Shown piece by piece: positions 23,922 to 32,080 of a stretch of 64,000 nt of DNA (the stretch's first letter is position 1; every line of letters begins with the position of its first letter). The position numbers were made by a program, and so were the translations under genes. The notes beneath the pieces were generated by a model. The model was not told the DNA's origin. It worked only from the letters and a program-made list of their open reading frames with translations, and searched no databases. The stretch comes from Salipaludibacillus keqinensis (lineage in GTDB: Bacteria > Bacillota > Bacilli > Bacillales > Salisediminibacteriaceae): assembly GCF_003226325.1 (NCBI RefSeq), contig NZ_PDOD01000003.1, positions 248,001 through 312,000 of the forward strand, read 5' to 3'.

Positions 23922-24923
23922 ATGACAACAATATATGACATTGCCAAAAAAACAGGTTTCTCCATTACAACCGTTTCCAGAGCACTTAATAATTATACGG
24001 ATGTAAGTCCAAAAACGAAAAAGCTTATCCTAGAAGCAGTAGAGGATATGCATTATTATCCAAATTCAGTGGCTCGTACATTGTCAACGAAAAAATCTTG
24101 GGCGCTTGGCATTATATTTGTCGAAGACCTTGGCATCGGGATGAAGCATCCATTCTTTAATTCGGTGATCGAAGGTTTTAAAAAGAGTGTTGAACAAAAA
24201 GGGTACGATTTAATTTTCTTAAACCGATATGTCGGTGGTGAAAAAATGACTTATCTTGATCACGCTCTTCACCGGGGCGTAGATGGCATTGCCGTCGTTA
24301 GTTCCAACTATGATGATGTGGAAGTGGAGAAGATCATCGGATCCTCGTTACCAAATGTCATTATTGATTCCCATACTTCAAAGTCAAATGTCGTTTATAG
24401 TGATAACATGCGTGGCAGTGAGCTGGCGGTAGATTACCTTTATTCATTAGGACACCGAAACATCGCCCACATTTCAGGTCACTCAAAAACATTTGTAGGT
24501 TTAGAAAGACTAAGAGGGTTCAAGAGTGCAGTCGAAAAATATCAGCTTCACAATTCGTCTATAGCAGAGGGTGGACTTTTCTCTGTAGATGGTGGTTATC
24601 AAGCCATGAAAACTTTGCTCCAACTTGAGAACAGACCAACCGCTATTTTCGCAGCAGGAGATAATTTGGCGATAGGTGCCATGAAAGCAATTAAAGATGC
24701 AGGGTTGAACGTCCCAGACGATTTCAGCATCATCGGGTTTGATGATATTGAATTGTCCGGTCAAATCTCGCCGTCGCTAACAACCATTAAACAAGACATG
24801 GACAAGATTGGCGAACAAGCGGCAGAATTGTTATTACAACAAATCAATCATAAAACAGATCCAACCATATCCATTGTTCCAGTTGAGTTGATTAAAAGGG
24901 AAACTACTAAAGCTATCAAATAA
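23922..24923 (+). CDS. LacI-family regulator of the glucanase gene
   Basis: A 333-residue protein. Residues 2-50 are the LacI helix-turn-helix and hinge (TIYDIAKKTGFSITTVSRALNNY, then YYPNSVARTLSTKK); the rest is the periplasmic-binding-like sugar domain ending in SIIGFDDIELSGQISPSLTTI. Three similar palindromes (CGAAAGCGCTTTCG type) lie at its own promoter and twice before the glucanase gene 230 bases downstream, which makes that gene the likely target. The inducer is probably a glucan oligosaccharide. Confidence 0.9.
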   Translation: MTTIYDIAKKTGFSITTVSRALNNYTDVSPKTKKLILEAVEDMHYYPNSVARTLSTKKSWALGIIFVEDLGIGMKHPFFNSVIEGFKKSVEQKGYDLIFLNRYVGGEKMTYLDHALHRGVDGIAVVSSNYDDVEVEKIIGSSLPNVIIDSHTSKSNVVYSDNMRGSELAVDYLYSLGHRNIAHISGHSKTFVGLERLRGFKSAVEKYQLHNSSIAEGGLFSVDGGYQAMKTLLQLENRPTAIFAAGDNLAIGAMKAIKDAGLNVPDDFSIIGFDDIELSGQISPSLTTIKQDMDKIGEQAAELLLQQINHKTDPTISIVPVELIKRETTKAIK

Positions 24924-24955
24924 TTTATTAGTAGCTTAACCTTTTTCATAATTTC

Positions 24956-24969
24956 GAAAGCGCTTTCGC
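24956..24969. promoter_or_regulatory. LacI operator, perfect palindrome
   Basis: CGAAAGCGCTTTCG, a perfect 14-bp palindrome between the regulator and the glucanase gene. Confidence 0.8.
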
Positions 24970-25041
24970 TCATGAAACAATAGAAGATATTTCAGTAAAA
25001 AGTAGATATACGCCATGTCTACTTTAAATTATCTGACAAAT

Positions 25042-25055
25042 CGAAAGCGTTTTCG
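25042..25055. promoter_or_regulatory. LacI operator, one mismatch
   Basis: CGAAAGCGTTTTCG, 115 bases before the glucanase start codon and 86 bases from the previous operator, a spacing that would allow looping. Confidence 0.75.
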
Positions 25056-25156
25056 GTAATTTTTATTAATTCTAGGAGGTGACTACCGTCTGACCTGTTG
25101 TCCGTTACCTATTTTTTACTTAATTTTTTATTTGAAAAAATGAGAGGGGCTTGTTT

Positions 25157-28100
25157 ATGAAAGTTAAAGTTTTTAGCTGGTTTATGATCTTTTTACTAAT
25201 GCTTCCGAATTTCAGTATGCTTGTTCAAGCGAATGAGCATAGCGATGGAGAGGACGAAACGGTATTAGTAAACTTTGGTGAAAGTGGTGTTGAATACGTC
25301 CTTGAGGATTTTGGTGGTGCGGCATCTAGCTTCGCTGAAGATCCAACAGATGCGTCAAATGAAGTAGTTGAAGTAGTAAAAACTGAAGGTGCTGCCACAT
25401 GGGCTGGAACGACCTTTGGCGAAGCACCAGGAAATACAATTCAGGCAATACCGTTTACTGAAGACAATACAAAAATGTCAGTAAAAGTGTTTTCACCTAA
25501 AGAAGGAATTGAAGTTAGACTTAAAGCTGAAGAACAGGGAGACCCTACACGTTCCGTTGAAACTGGAGCAGTGACAACGACTTCAAACGAGTGGGAAACG
25601 TTAGAATTTGATTTTTCAAATCAGTCTCCAGGGACAGAGTACTTAATTTATGACTATACGTTTAACATGATTTCAATCTTTTTCGATTTTGGAAATGATG
25701 GAACAGGGGATACGTATTACTTTGATGAATTAAAATTCTTTGGACAAGCAGGTCCTCCATCAAATGGAGATGTGAGTGAACCAGGAGAGAATGACAACAC
25801 GTTATTCCTTATTGGCGGAGGAGAATCAAGAGCATTATCTGTTGAACCTGGAACTTCTGCAGAAGCAGATATATTGCCTCAATCTAGAGAAGCAATGGTT
25901 TATGAGATTGATAATGTGACCGGAGTATATAATGGATCCGGAAATACATTGGCTAATTTATACTTGAACGGTTTAGATATCGCATTAGACTTTGTAGCAA
26001 AAGCTTCCTACGATTTTAATGGAGATGGTAATTGGGATCGAACAGAAGAAACATCGTGGATAGCAACAGATGGAAATACACAGTCAGGAGCATATGAAGA
26101 ATTCACGCGTGAATTCAATCAAAATGTAACAGGAGATTCTTATAGTGAGTTTACAAATGGGAGTATTCGAGTGGAAGTTTCACTAGCAATTGGTGGTAGT
26201 GACGGTGAGCTTAAGGTCAATGCACCTAATGAAGCTTCACGAATCGAACTTCCATATAGTTTGTCTTTTGATGGTTCTGAACCATCGTATCCAGGTGATG
26301 GAGACGAACCAACAGATCCAACAGAACCAGATTGGCAGTTAACATGGAGTGATGAATTTGAAGGAACTGAATTAGACACTTCAAAATGGAAAATTGACAT
26401 CGGAAATGGTTTCTACGATGGCGACGAATGGATTGACGGGTGGGGAAATAATGAGAAACAATCCTACCAAGAAGACAACGTTCGAGTAGAAGACGGACGC
26501 CTTATTCTTGAAGCTCGTGAAGAAACAATAAGTGATGAGCATGGCGAATATGACTACACATCTGGTAAGGTTTTGACAGATGAACTATTCAGTCAAACTT
26601 ACGGAAGATTTGAAGCAAGTATGAAACTTCCTGAAGGACAAGGCTACTGGCCTGCGTTCTGGATGATGCCACAAGATGACGTTTACGGTGGATGGGCATC
26701 CTCTGGTGAGATTGATATTATGGAAAACAGAGGTTCTGAAACAAATAAAGTGGGAGCGGCGATTCATTACGGTGATGTTTGGCCACGTAACACTTATTCA
26801 GAACAATCTTACACCTTCCCAGAAGGACAATCTACGACTGAATTCAATGAATATAGCATTGAGTGGGAGCCAGGTGAAATTCGCTGGTATGTCAATGATG
26901 AATTGTATTCTACGAAAACTGAGTGGGGAACAGCAAATGGTGAATATCCAGCTCCATTTGATCAAGAATTCTTCTTGATTTTAAATCTAGCCGTTGGCGG
27001 CTGGTATGGTGGCGACCCTGATGAAACAACAGAGTTCCCAGGTCAAGTGGAAGTTGATTACGTACGTGTCTATGAAGATGCGAACGCAGATCATCCCGAG
27101 CCAGGACAACCGACAGATCCAGGTGATGGTGACGGCGAAGATCCAGGAGACGGTGACGAAGAAACGCCACCAGTTGATGAATCAAAAGACTGGCAAGAAG
27201 TTGGCGACAACTTAATCATTGATGGCACATTTGAAGAAACAACTGAATTCGGTGATGAGCAGAATTCAATCGTATGGAACGTATTTAATCTAGGAGACTA
27301 TGAAGGTTGGGCTGGTTTAGCTGAATTCTCTATCGTAGATGAAGAATTAAAAGCAACGATCCAACAAGTTGGTTGGGAATGGTGGCATATTCAGTTCATG
27401 CAAGATGTGACTGTGCCAGCAGGTACGTACAAAGTTGAATTCGATATGCGATCTGAACGCGACCGCAATGTAAGTGTAGAGCTTGCAGGATCCGAGTCAG
27501 GCATTATGGAATTCAATGTAGGAAGCTCCATGGAAACCTATGAAGGATACATCAATGTAGGCGCTGACGGAGAGTATAGGTTGATGTTCGGATTAGGAAG
27601 AGGAGAAGACGATCCTGAACTAGACGTTCCTTACGACCTCTTTATCGACAATGTAAGATTAGTAGAAGTTGTCGAAGGTGACGGTGAACCGTCAGAACCA
27701 ACAGACCCAAGCGATATTAATTGGGAATTGACTTGGAGCGATGAATTTGAAGGCAATGAACTCGACACTTCCAAATGGCGCATCGATATCGGAAATGGTT
27801 TTTATAGTGGCGACGAATGGGTAGACGGATGGGGAAATAATGAGTCCCAATCGTATCAAGAAGACAACGTTCGAGTAGAAGACGGACGCCTTATTCTTGA
27901 AGCTCGTGAAGAAACAGTAAGTGACGAGCATGGCGAATACGACTACACGTCTGGAAAAATATTGACGGATGAACTATTCAGTCAAGCTTATGGAAGATTT
28001 GAAGCAAGCATTAAACTTCCTGAAGGACAAGGCTACTGGCCTGCATTCTGGATGATGCCTCAAGATGACGTTTACGGAGGCTGGGCAGCATCTGGTGAGA

Positions 28101-30373
28101 TTGACATCATGGAAAACAGAGGATCTGAAACAGATAAAGTGGGAGCGGCGATCCATTACGGTGATCTTTGGCCTCTTAACACTTATTCTGCAGCAGAATA
28201 TGACTTCCCTGAAGGACAATCTACGACTGAATTCAATGAGTATAGCATTGAATGGGAGCCAGGTGAAATTCGCTGGTATGTCAACGATGAATTGTATTCT
28301 ACGAAAACAGAGTGGGGCACGAAGTATGGAGAATACCCTGCACCGTTTGATCAAGAATTCTTCTTGATTTTAAATCTAGCCGTTGGTGGCTGGTATGGTG
28401 GAGAACCTGATGAAACAACAGAATTCCCAGGTCAAATGGAAGTGGAATATGTACGTGTCTATGAAGATGCCGATGCAGAACATCCACCACCAGGAGAATG
28501 GATTGATCCAGGCGATGGTGACGAGCCAGGAGACGGAGACGAAGAAACGCCACCAGTCGATGAAACGAAAAATTGGCAAGAAGTTGGAGACAACTTAATC
28601 ATTGATGGCAAATTTGAAGAAACAACTGAATTTGGTGATGAAAACAATTCGATCGTATGGAATGTCTTCAATATGGGTAACTACGATCCAAATGCTGGAC
28701 TAGCAGATTTCTCTATCGTAGATGAAGAATTAAAAGCAACGATTCAACAAGTAGGCTGGGCATGGTGGCACATGCAATTCATGCAAGATGTGACCGTCCC
28801 AAGCGGCATTTACAAAGTTGAATTTGACATGAGATCTGAGCTCGATCGTAAAGTGAGAGTAGAGCTAGTAGATTCTAATTCAGGCATTATGGAATTTGAT
28901 GTAGGAAGCTCAATGGAAACATATGAGGCATACATCAATGTAGGATCTGAAGGAGATTATAGGTTGATGTTTGGATTAGGAAGAGGAGAAAATGATCCTG
29001 AACTATCTGTTCCTTATGACCTCTTTATCGACAATGTGAGATTAGTAGAAGTTGTTGAAGAAGAAGAAACACCTGGAGAAGGCTTAGAAGTCCCATACAA
29101 AGATGGTGACGTTGGTGAAGAAATCCGTGAAATGAAACTGAAATTAACTTCACTTGGTTTCGGAAACTTCCCTTCTAATCCATCAGAAAATTACGGTCCT
29201 GTCACAGAAAGAGTTGTGACACAATTCCAAGAGTACTATGGCCTTGAAGTAACAGGCGAAGCAGATCAGGAAACGTTAGATTTACTGGATAGCATTTTGA
29301 ACTCTGTTTACACAGATGGTCAATCTGCTCCAGAAATCAAACAGCTTAAATTAGATTTAACCTTACTTGGTTTCGGAAACTTCCCAACGAATCCGTCAGA
29401 AAATTACGGTCCAGTGACAATGGGCGTTGTAGCTGACTTCCAAGAGGCTAATAACCTAGTAGTAAATGGGATTGCAGATCCTGTTACACTAGCAAAAATT
29501 AGTGAACTTGTGGGAGAACTATCGTTTAAAGATGGCGATTCTAGTGAGGAAATCAAGTGGATGAAGCAGGATTTAACTAAACTTGGTTTTGGAAACTTCC
29601 CTGCTGACCCATCAGAAAACTATGGTCCGATTACAGAAAGTGTCGTGTCTCAATTCCAAGAATATTATGGACTTGAAGTCACTGGTGAGGCAAACCAACA
29701 GACACTTAACTTAATCAGAGACATCTTAACATCTGTTTACACTGACGGTAACACAGCTCCTGAAATCAGACAGTTAAAAGTTAATTTGACTTCTCTTGGT
29801 TTCGGAAACTTCCCTGTTAACCCGTCACAGAATTACGGTCCTGTCACAATGAGAGTCGTCTCAGACTTCCAAAGTGCACAAGACTTGGCTGTTAATGGCA
29901 TCGCAGACCCTGTCACGCTTGCAAAAATCGCTGAACTAGCTATGGAAATCCCTTATGAAAATGGGGACACAGGCAAAGCAGTGAAATTGATGAAGCAACA
30001 TTTGAGTCTGCTTGGTTTTGGAAACTTCCCTGCAGAGCCATCTGAACTGTTCGGACCTGTTACATCAGCGGTAGTCTTAAGCTTCCAAGAATACTACGGT
30101 CTTGATCACACAGCCGTTGCAGATCAACAAACGTTAGATTTCATGAATGAGCTATTCACATCTGTCTATACAGATGGAAACTCAGCTCCTGAAATCAGAG
30201 AGTTGAAATTGCACCTAACGGAACTTGGCTTTGGAAACTTCCCATCCAATCCATCAGAAAACTATGGTCCAGTAACATCTGGAGTAGTAAAACAATTCCA
30301 AGAAGCTTATGACTTAGCAGTTAATGGAATTGCAGATCCTGTTACATTAGCAAAAATTGAAGAGTTGTCTTAA
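25157..30373 (+). CDS. Giant multi-domain secreted GH16 beta-glucanase (laminarinase type)
   Basis: A 1738-residue protein with signal peptide 1-25. Order: two beta-sandwich domains (about 30-195 and 205-380), GH16 domain 1 (about 393-640; GEIDIMEN catalytic Glu518, Asp520, Glu523), acidic Pro-rich linker, CBM4/9-like domain (about 673-845), GH16 domain 2 (about 855-1105; Glu981, Asp983, Glu986), linker, a second CBM (about 1135-1305) and six peptidoglycan-binding-like repeats of about 71 residues in ABABAB order (GFGNFPSNPSENYGPVT type). The two GH16-CBM blocks are 463 residues apart and nearly identical, so they come from a recent internal duplication. The ATG has GAGAGGGG seven bases upstream. 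It probably degrades beta-1,3-glucan while bound to the cell wall. LacI-controlled. Confidence 0.9.
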   Translation: MKVKVFSWFMIFLLMLPNFSMLVQANEHSDGEDETVLVNFGESGVEYVLEDFGGAASSFAEDPTDASNEVVEVVKTEGAATWAGTTFGEAPGNTIQAIPFTEDNTKMSVKVFSPKEGIEVRLKAEEQGDPTRSVETGAVTTTSNEWETLEFDFSNQSPGTEYLIYDYTFNMISIFFDFGNDGTGDTYYFDELKFFGQAGPPSNGDVSEPGENDNTLFLIGGGESRALSVEPGTSAEADILPQSREAMVYEIDNVTGVYNGSGNTLANLYLNGLDIALDFVAKASYDFNGDGNWDRTEETSWIATDGNTQSGAYEEFTREFNQNVTGDSYSEFTNGSIRVEVSLAIGGSDGELKVNAPNEASRIELPYSLSFDGSEPSYPGDGDEPTDPTEPDWQLTWSDEFEGTELDTSKWKIDIGNGFYDGDEWIDGWGNNEKQSYQEDNVRVEDGRLILEAREETISDEHGEYDYTSGKVLTDELFSQTYGRFEASMKLPEGQGYWPAFWMMPQDDVYGGWASSGEIDIMENRGSETNKVGAAIHYGDVWPRNTYSEQSYTFPEGQSTTEFNEYSIEWEPGEIRWYVNDELYSTKTEWGTANGEYPAPFDQEFFLILNLAVGGWYGGDPDETTEFPGQVEVDYVRVYEDANADHPEPGQPTDPGDGDGEDPGDGDEETPPVDESKDWQEVGDNLIIDGTFEETTEFGDEQNSIVWNVFNLGDYEGWAGLAEFSIVDEELKATIQQVGWEWWHIQFMQDVTVPAGTYKVEFDMRSERDRNVSVELAGSESGIMEFNVGSSMETYEGYINVGADGEYRLMFGLGRGEDDPELDVPYDLFIDNVRLVEVVEGDGEPSEPTDPSDINWELTWSDEFEGNELDTSKWRIDIGNGFYSGDEWVDGWGNNESQSYQEDNVRVEDGRLILEAREETVSDEHGEYDYTSGKILTDELFSQAYGRFEASIKLPEGQGYWPAFWMMPQDDVYGGWAASGEIDIMENRGSETDKVGAAIHYGDLWPLNTYSAAEYDFPEGQSTTEFNEYSIEWEPGEIRWYVNDELYSTKTEWGTKYGEYPAPFDQEFFLILNLAVGGWYGGEPDETTEFPGQMEVEYVRVYEDADAEHPPPGEWIDPGDGDEPGDGDEETPPVDETKNWQEVGDNLIIDGKFEETTEFGDENNSIVWNVFNMGNYDPNAGLADFSIVDEELKATIQQVGWAWWHMQFMQDVTVPSGIYKVEFDMRSELDRKVRVELVDSNSGIMEFDVGSSMETYEAYINVGSEGDYRLMFGLGRGENDPELSVPYDLFIDNVRLVEVVEEEETPGEGLEVPYKDGDVGEEIREMKLKLTSLGFGNFPSNPSENYGPVTERVVTQFQEYYGLEVTGEADQETLDLLDSILNSVYTDGQSAPEIKQLKLDLTLLGFGNFPTNPSENYGPVTMGVVADFQEANNLVVNGIADPVTLAKISELVGELSFKDGDSSEEIKWMKQDLTKLGFGNFPADPSENYGPITESVVSQFQEYYGLEVTGEANQQTLNLIRDILTSVYTDGNTAPEIRQLKVNLTSLGFGNFPVNPSQNYGPVTMRVVSDFQSAQDLAVNGIADPVTLAKIAELAMEIPYENGDTGKAVKLMKQHLSLLGFGNFPAEPSELFGPVTSAVVLSFQEYYGLDHTAVADQQTLDFMNELFTSVYTDGNSAPEIRELKLHLTELGFGNFPSNPSENYGPVTSGVVKQFQEAYDLAVNGIADPVTLAKIEELS

Positions 30374-30381
30374 AAAAAAAC

Positions 30382-30426
30382 ACAAAGAAAACCCCAAGTG
30401 ATTAATTCACTTGGGGTTTTCTTTGT
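30382..30426 (+). terminator. Terminator of the glucanase gene
   Basis: Perfect 19-bp stem (ACAAAGAAAACCCCAAGTG) with a seven-base loop and a T-rich end. Confidence 0.9.
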
Positions 30427-30451
30427 TTTGGTGAGGGTGGTGACGATGCCG

Positions 30452-30536
30452 GGTTCCTGGAACCGTTATTCCCGGAACTCTGGTCACCGGAACCACGGTT
30501 CCAGGAACAAACGTCCCTGGAACCAGCACACCGGTT
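30452..30536. repeat. REP-II array downstream of the RAYT gene
   Basis: Five degenerate units of 15-16 bases around GGTTCCTGGAACC, CCCGGAACTC, CACCGGAACC, GGTTCCAGGAAC and CCCTGGAACC. Ends ten bases before the RAYT stop codon. Confidence 0.8.
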
Positions 30537-30546
30537 AAAACCAACG

Positions 30547-31107
30547 TCATAATCCCTTGAATCGGCACCAAAATAGATAAGCTTTTTTCTGCTCATTTAG
30601 AGTTCCGGAGAAGTGATTTAAAATGGTCTGAATATCTATGAAATCGGGAGGACTTACATGGTGATTAGTGGGGTTTGGAAGGTAATATTGAATGGAGCTC
30701 CATTTGTAGTTTTCAACCTTAGAAGTAAATTTTCTGGGATTATCGTGTATGTATCGACTCACTCTTAAAATACCGTCGACTCCTCCGTTCTCAATTGATT
30801 TGAAACGATCGACAAACAGAGGGCCTCTTAATTCGTATTTCTTATTGTAATATTTAGCATAGGAGCGGTTTATAGGTCCCATAAGTTTAGTCAAGCTTTG
30901 GTATTGTGTGCGAAGTTGAAGGTGGTAGTGGGTCTTCATGAAGCAGTAAGAAAGAAGTTCTATCGGGGATTTTTGATGGGCTTCGTTAACTAATTGTAGA
31001 AAGAATGTCTTGTCTTCAGCATTTCGGAAAAGAGCGTCCTTCCTCGTCGCTTTTCCTATGACATGATAGTACTTGCTCGGATGCCACTCTCTTTTCGGTC
31101 TTCCCAA
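30547..31107 (-). CDS. RAYT: REP-associated tyrosine transposase (IS200-like Y1, HUH)
   Basis: A 186-residue protein of the Transposase_17/RAYT family. The HUH metal site is HYHLQLR near residue 65; the active tyrosine lies in INRSYAKYYNKKY, followed by GPLFVDRFKSI and YIHDNPRK, all family signatures. It lacks the extra C-terminal helix-turn-helix seen in the remnant at 1916. The TTG at 31107 (giving MGRPKREWHP) has AGGAG nine bases upstream and fits family N-termini; the ATG at 31113 is only two bases from that site. REP-II arrays flank both sides. Such enzymes cut and move REP sequences rather than full transposons. Confidence 0.85.
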   Translation of the reverse strand: MGRPKREWHPSKYYHVIGKATRKDALFRNAEDKTFFLQLVNEAHQKSPIELLSYCFMKTHYHLQLRTQYQSLTKLMGPINRSYAKYYNKKYELRGPLFVDRFKSIENGGVDGILRVSRYIHDNPRKFTSKVENYKWSSIQYYLPNPTNHHVSPPDFIDIQTILNHFSGTLNEQKKAYLFWCRFKGL

Positions 31108-31219
31108 ATTCATCACTCCTTTTAAATGTAATCTACCTTTATTAAATACTTATGGTTTTAGAAAAACAAGAGTAATTTCCAACAAAAATAGTAACTTTTC
31201 TAAAAGCAGGAGAGAAGTC

Positions 31220-31352
31220 GGTTCCAAGAACACTCGTTCTTGGAACCGACGTCACCGGAACCGACGTCACCGGAACCGACGTCACCGGAACCGACGTCAC
31301 CGGAACCGACGTCACCGGAACCGACGTCACCGGAACCGACGTCACCGGAACC
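31220..31352. repeat. REP-II hairpin plus seven exact 15-bp tandem units
   Basis: A perfect 12-bp hairpin GGTTCCAAGAAC, loop ACTC, GTTCTTGGAACC (31220-31247) is followed by seven identical copies of GACGTCACCGGAACC (31248-31352). It lies 113 bases upstream of the RAYT start. The exact identity points to recent expansion. Confidence 0.95.
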
Positions 31353-31443
31353 GTCTTCAGAAAAAACAAATACCACGTGAAAAAACCTTCAAAGTATCCG
31401 ATATAACTACTAGCTTAGGAGAATTTGTTGGAGGAGAACATAC

Positions 31444-31626
31444 ATGGATTTGAAAAAAGCAAGAAAAGAAGCAGGAATGACACAGAAACAGCTCGGTGAA
31501 CACGCGGGCATGTCGAAGAATTACATATATAGAGTAGAAAATAACAAACGACCTCTCAGCCACTCATTAAGAGTGAGACTCACCCATGCCATTGAAAAGT
31601 TTAAAAAAAGTAATCTCGTAAAATAA
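31444..31626 (+). CDS. Minimal XRE-type DNA-binding protein, 60 residues
   Basis: Almost the whole protein is a Cro/C1-type helix-turn-helix (LKKARKEAGMTQKQLGEHAG, then MSKNYIYRVENNKRPLS), with a short basic tail. TTGGAGGAG lies upstream of the ATG and a terminator follows. It sits 92 bases after the 15-bp array beside the RAYT gene but is divergent from it. Its target is unknown; the array or its own promoter are possibilities. Confidence 0.8.
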   Translation: MDLKKARKEAGMTQKQLGEHAGMSKNYIYRVENNKRPLSHSLRVRLTHAIEKFKKSNLVK

Positions 31627-31644
31627 TTCGAGGTTACTTTTTTT
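31608..31644 (+). terminator. Terminator of the XRE gene
   Basis: AGTAATCTCG and CGAGGTTACT arms followed by seven T; the stem begins inside the last codons. Confidence 0.8.
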
Positions 31645-32080
31645 GAGGAGTGATCTACTAATTGTTGTTCTCACTAAGGGCTGAGGGCTTCATAGAAATT
31701 AAAACCGACTACGAGCAGGAACAAACCAGCCAAGCTGAGCTCAAACCAGCTACATATCCACTGCAAATGCTAGCCCCTCTCTCTATTATTAGATCTATAT
31801 ACTCAATTTTTTAGCTTAATAGAGTTGGAGGAGTCTAGTTTTCTAGTCATTTTCTTGTGAAAAATCCTCATTTGTTCGTTTTTCCAGAAGAGTGATGACA
31901 TCTTTTAGTACTTATGTTCAAAATATAAGCTTAAATTATGCAGTTATAAGATATAGCTATCAATGACCCTCTACCAATAATGGTAATATTATGAATAGTT
32001 AATATATTTTAGTTTTAGGAGGGGAGCGGCTCGATTTTTCGTTAAGTGAAGCAAATATTATTAATTAAGGAGGCGGATGT
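31645..32080. other. Gene-free interval before ggt with family-B repeats
   Basis: Apart from the 21-bp-period repeats at 31702-31758 it has a small TACCA/TGGTA inverted repeat (31972-31985) and the AAGGAGGCGG ribosome site of ggt. No clear promoter pair was found. Confidence 0.45.
31702..31758. repeat. Family-B intergenic repeat, 21-bp period
   Basis: AAACCGACTACGAGCAGG, AAACCAGCCAAGCTGAGCTC and AAACCAGCTACATATCC: AAACC-NRC blocks about 21 bases apart, as in 33958-34028. Confidence 0.65.

Noticed and set aside
25098-25160. Twenty-codon TTG leader frame overlapping the glucanase ATG
   Set aside because: Its AGGAGGT is 17 bases from the TTG, too far for normal initiation; the overlap is probably chance.
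31220-31352. Seven exact direct repeats resembling a CRISPR array
   Set aside because: Units are only 15 bases, directly adjacent with no spacers, and no cas gene is near; fits a REP-type tandem array.
31073-31453. Open frames of 126 and 75 residues through the 15-bp array (NRRHR and VPVTS repeats)
   Set aside because: A 15-base repeat without stops leaves all frames open; no ribosome site, and they overlap the RAYT upstream region.
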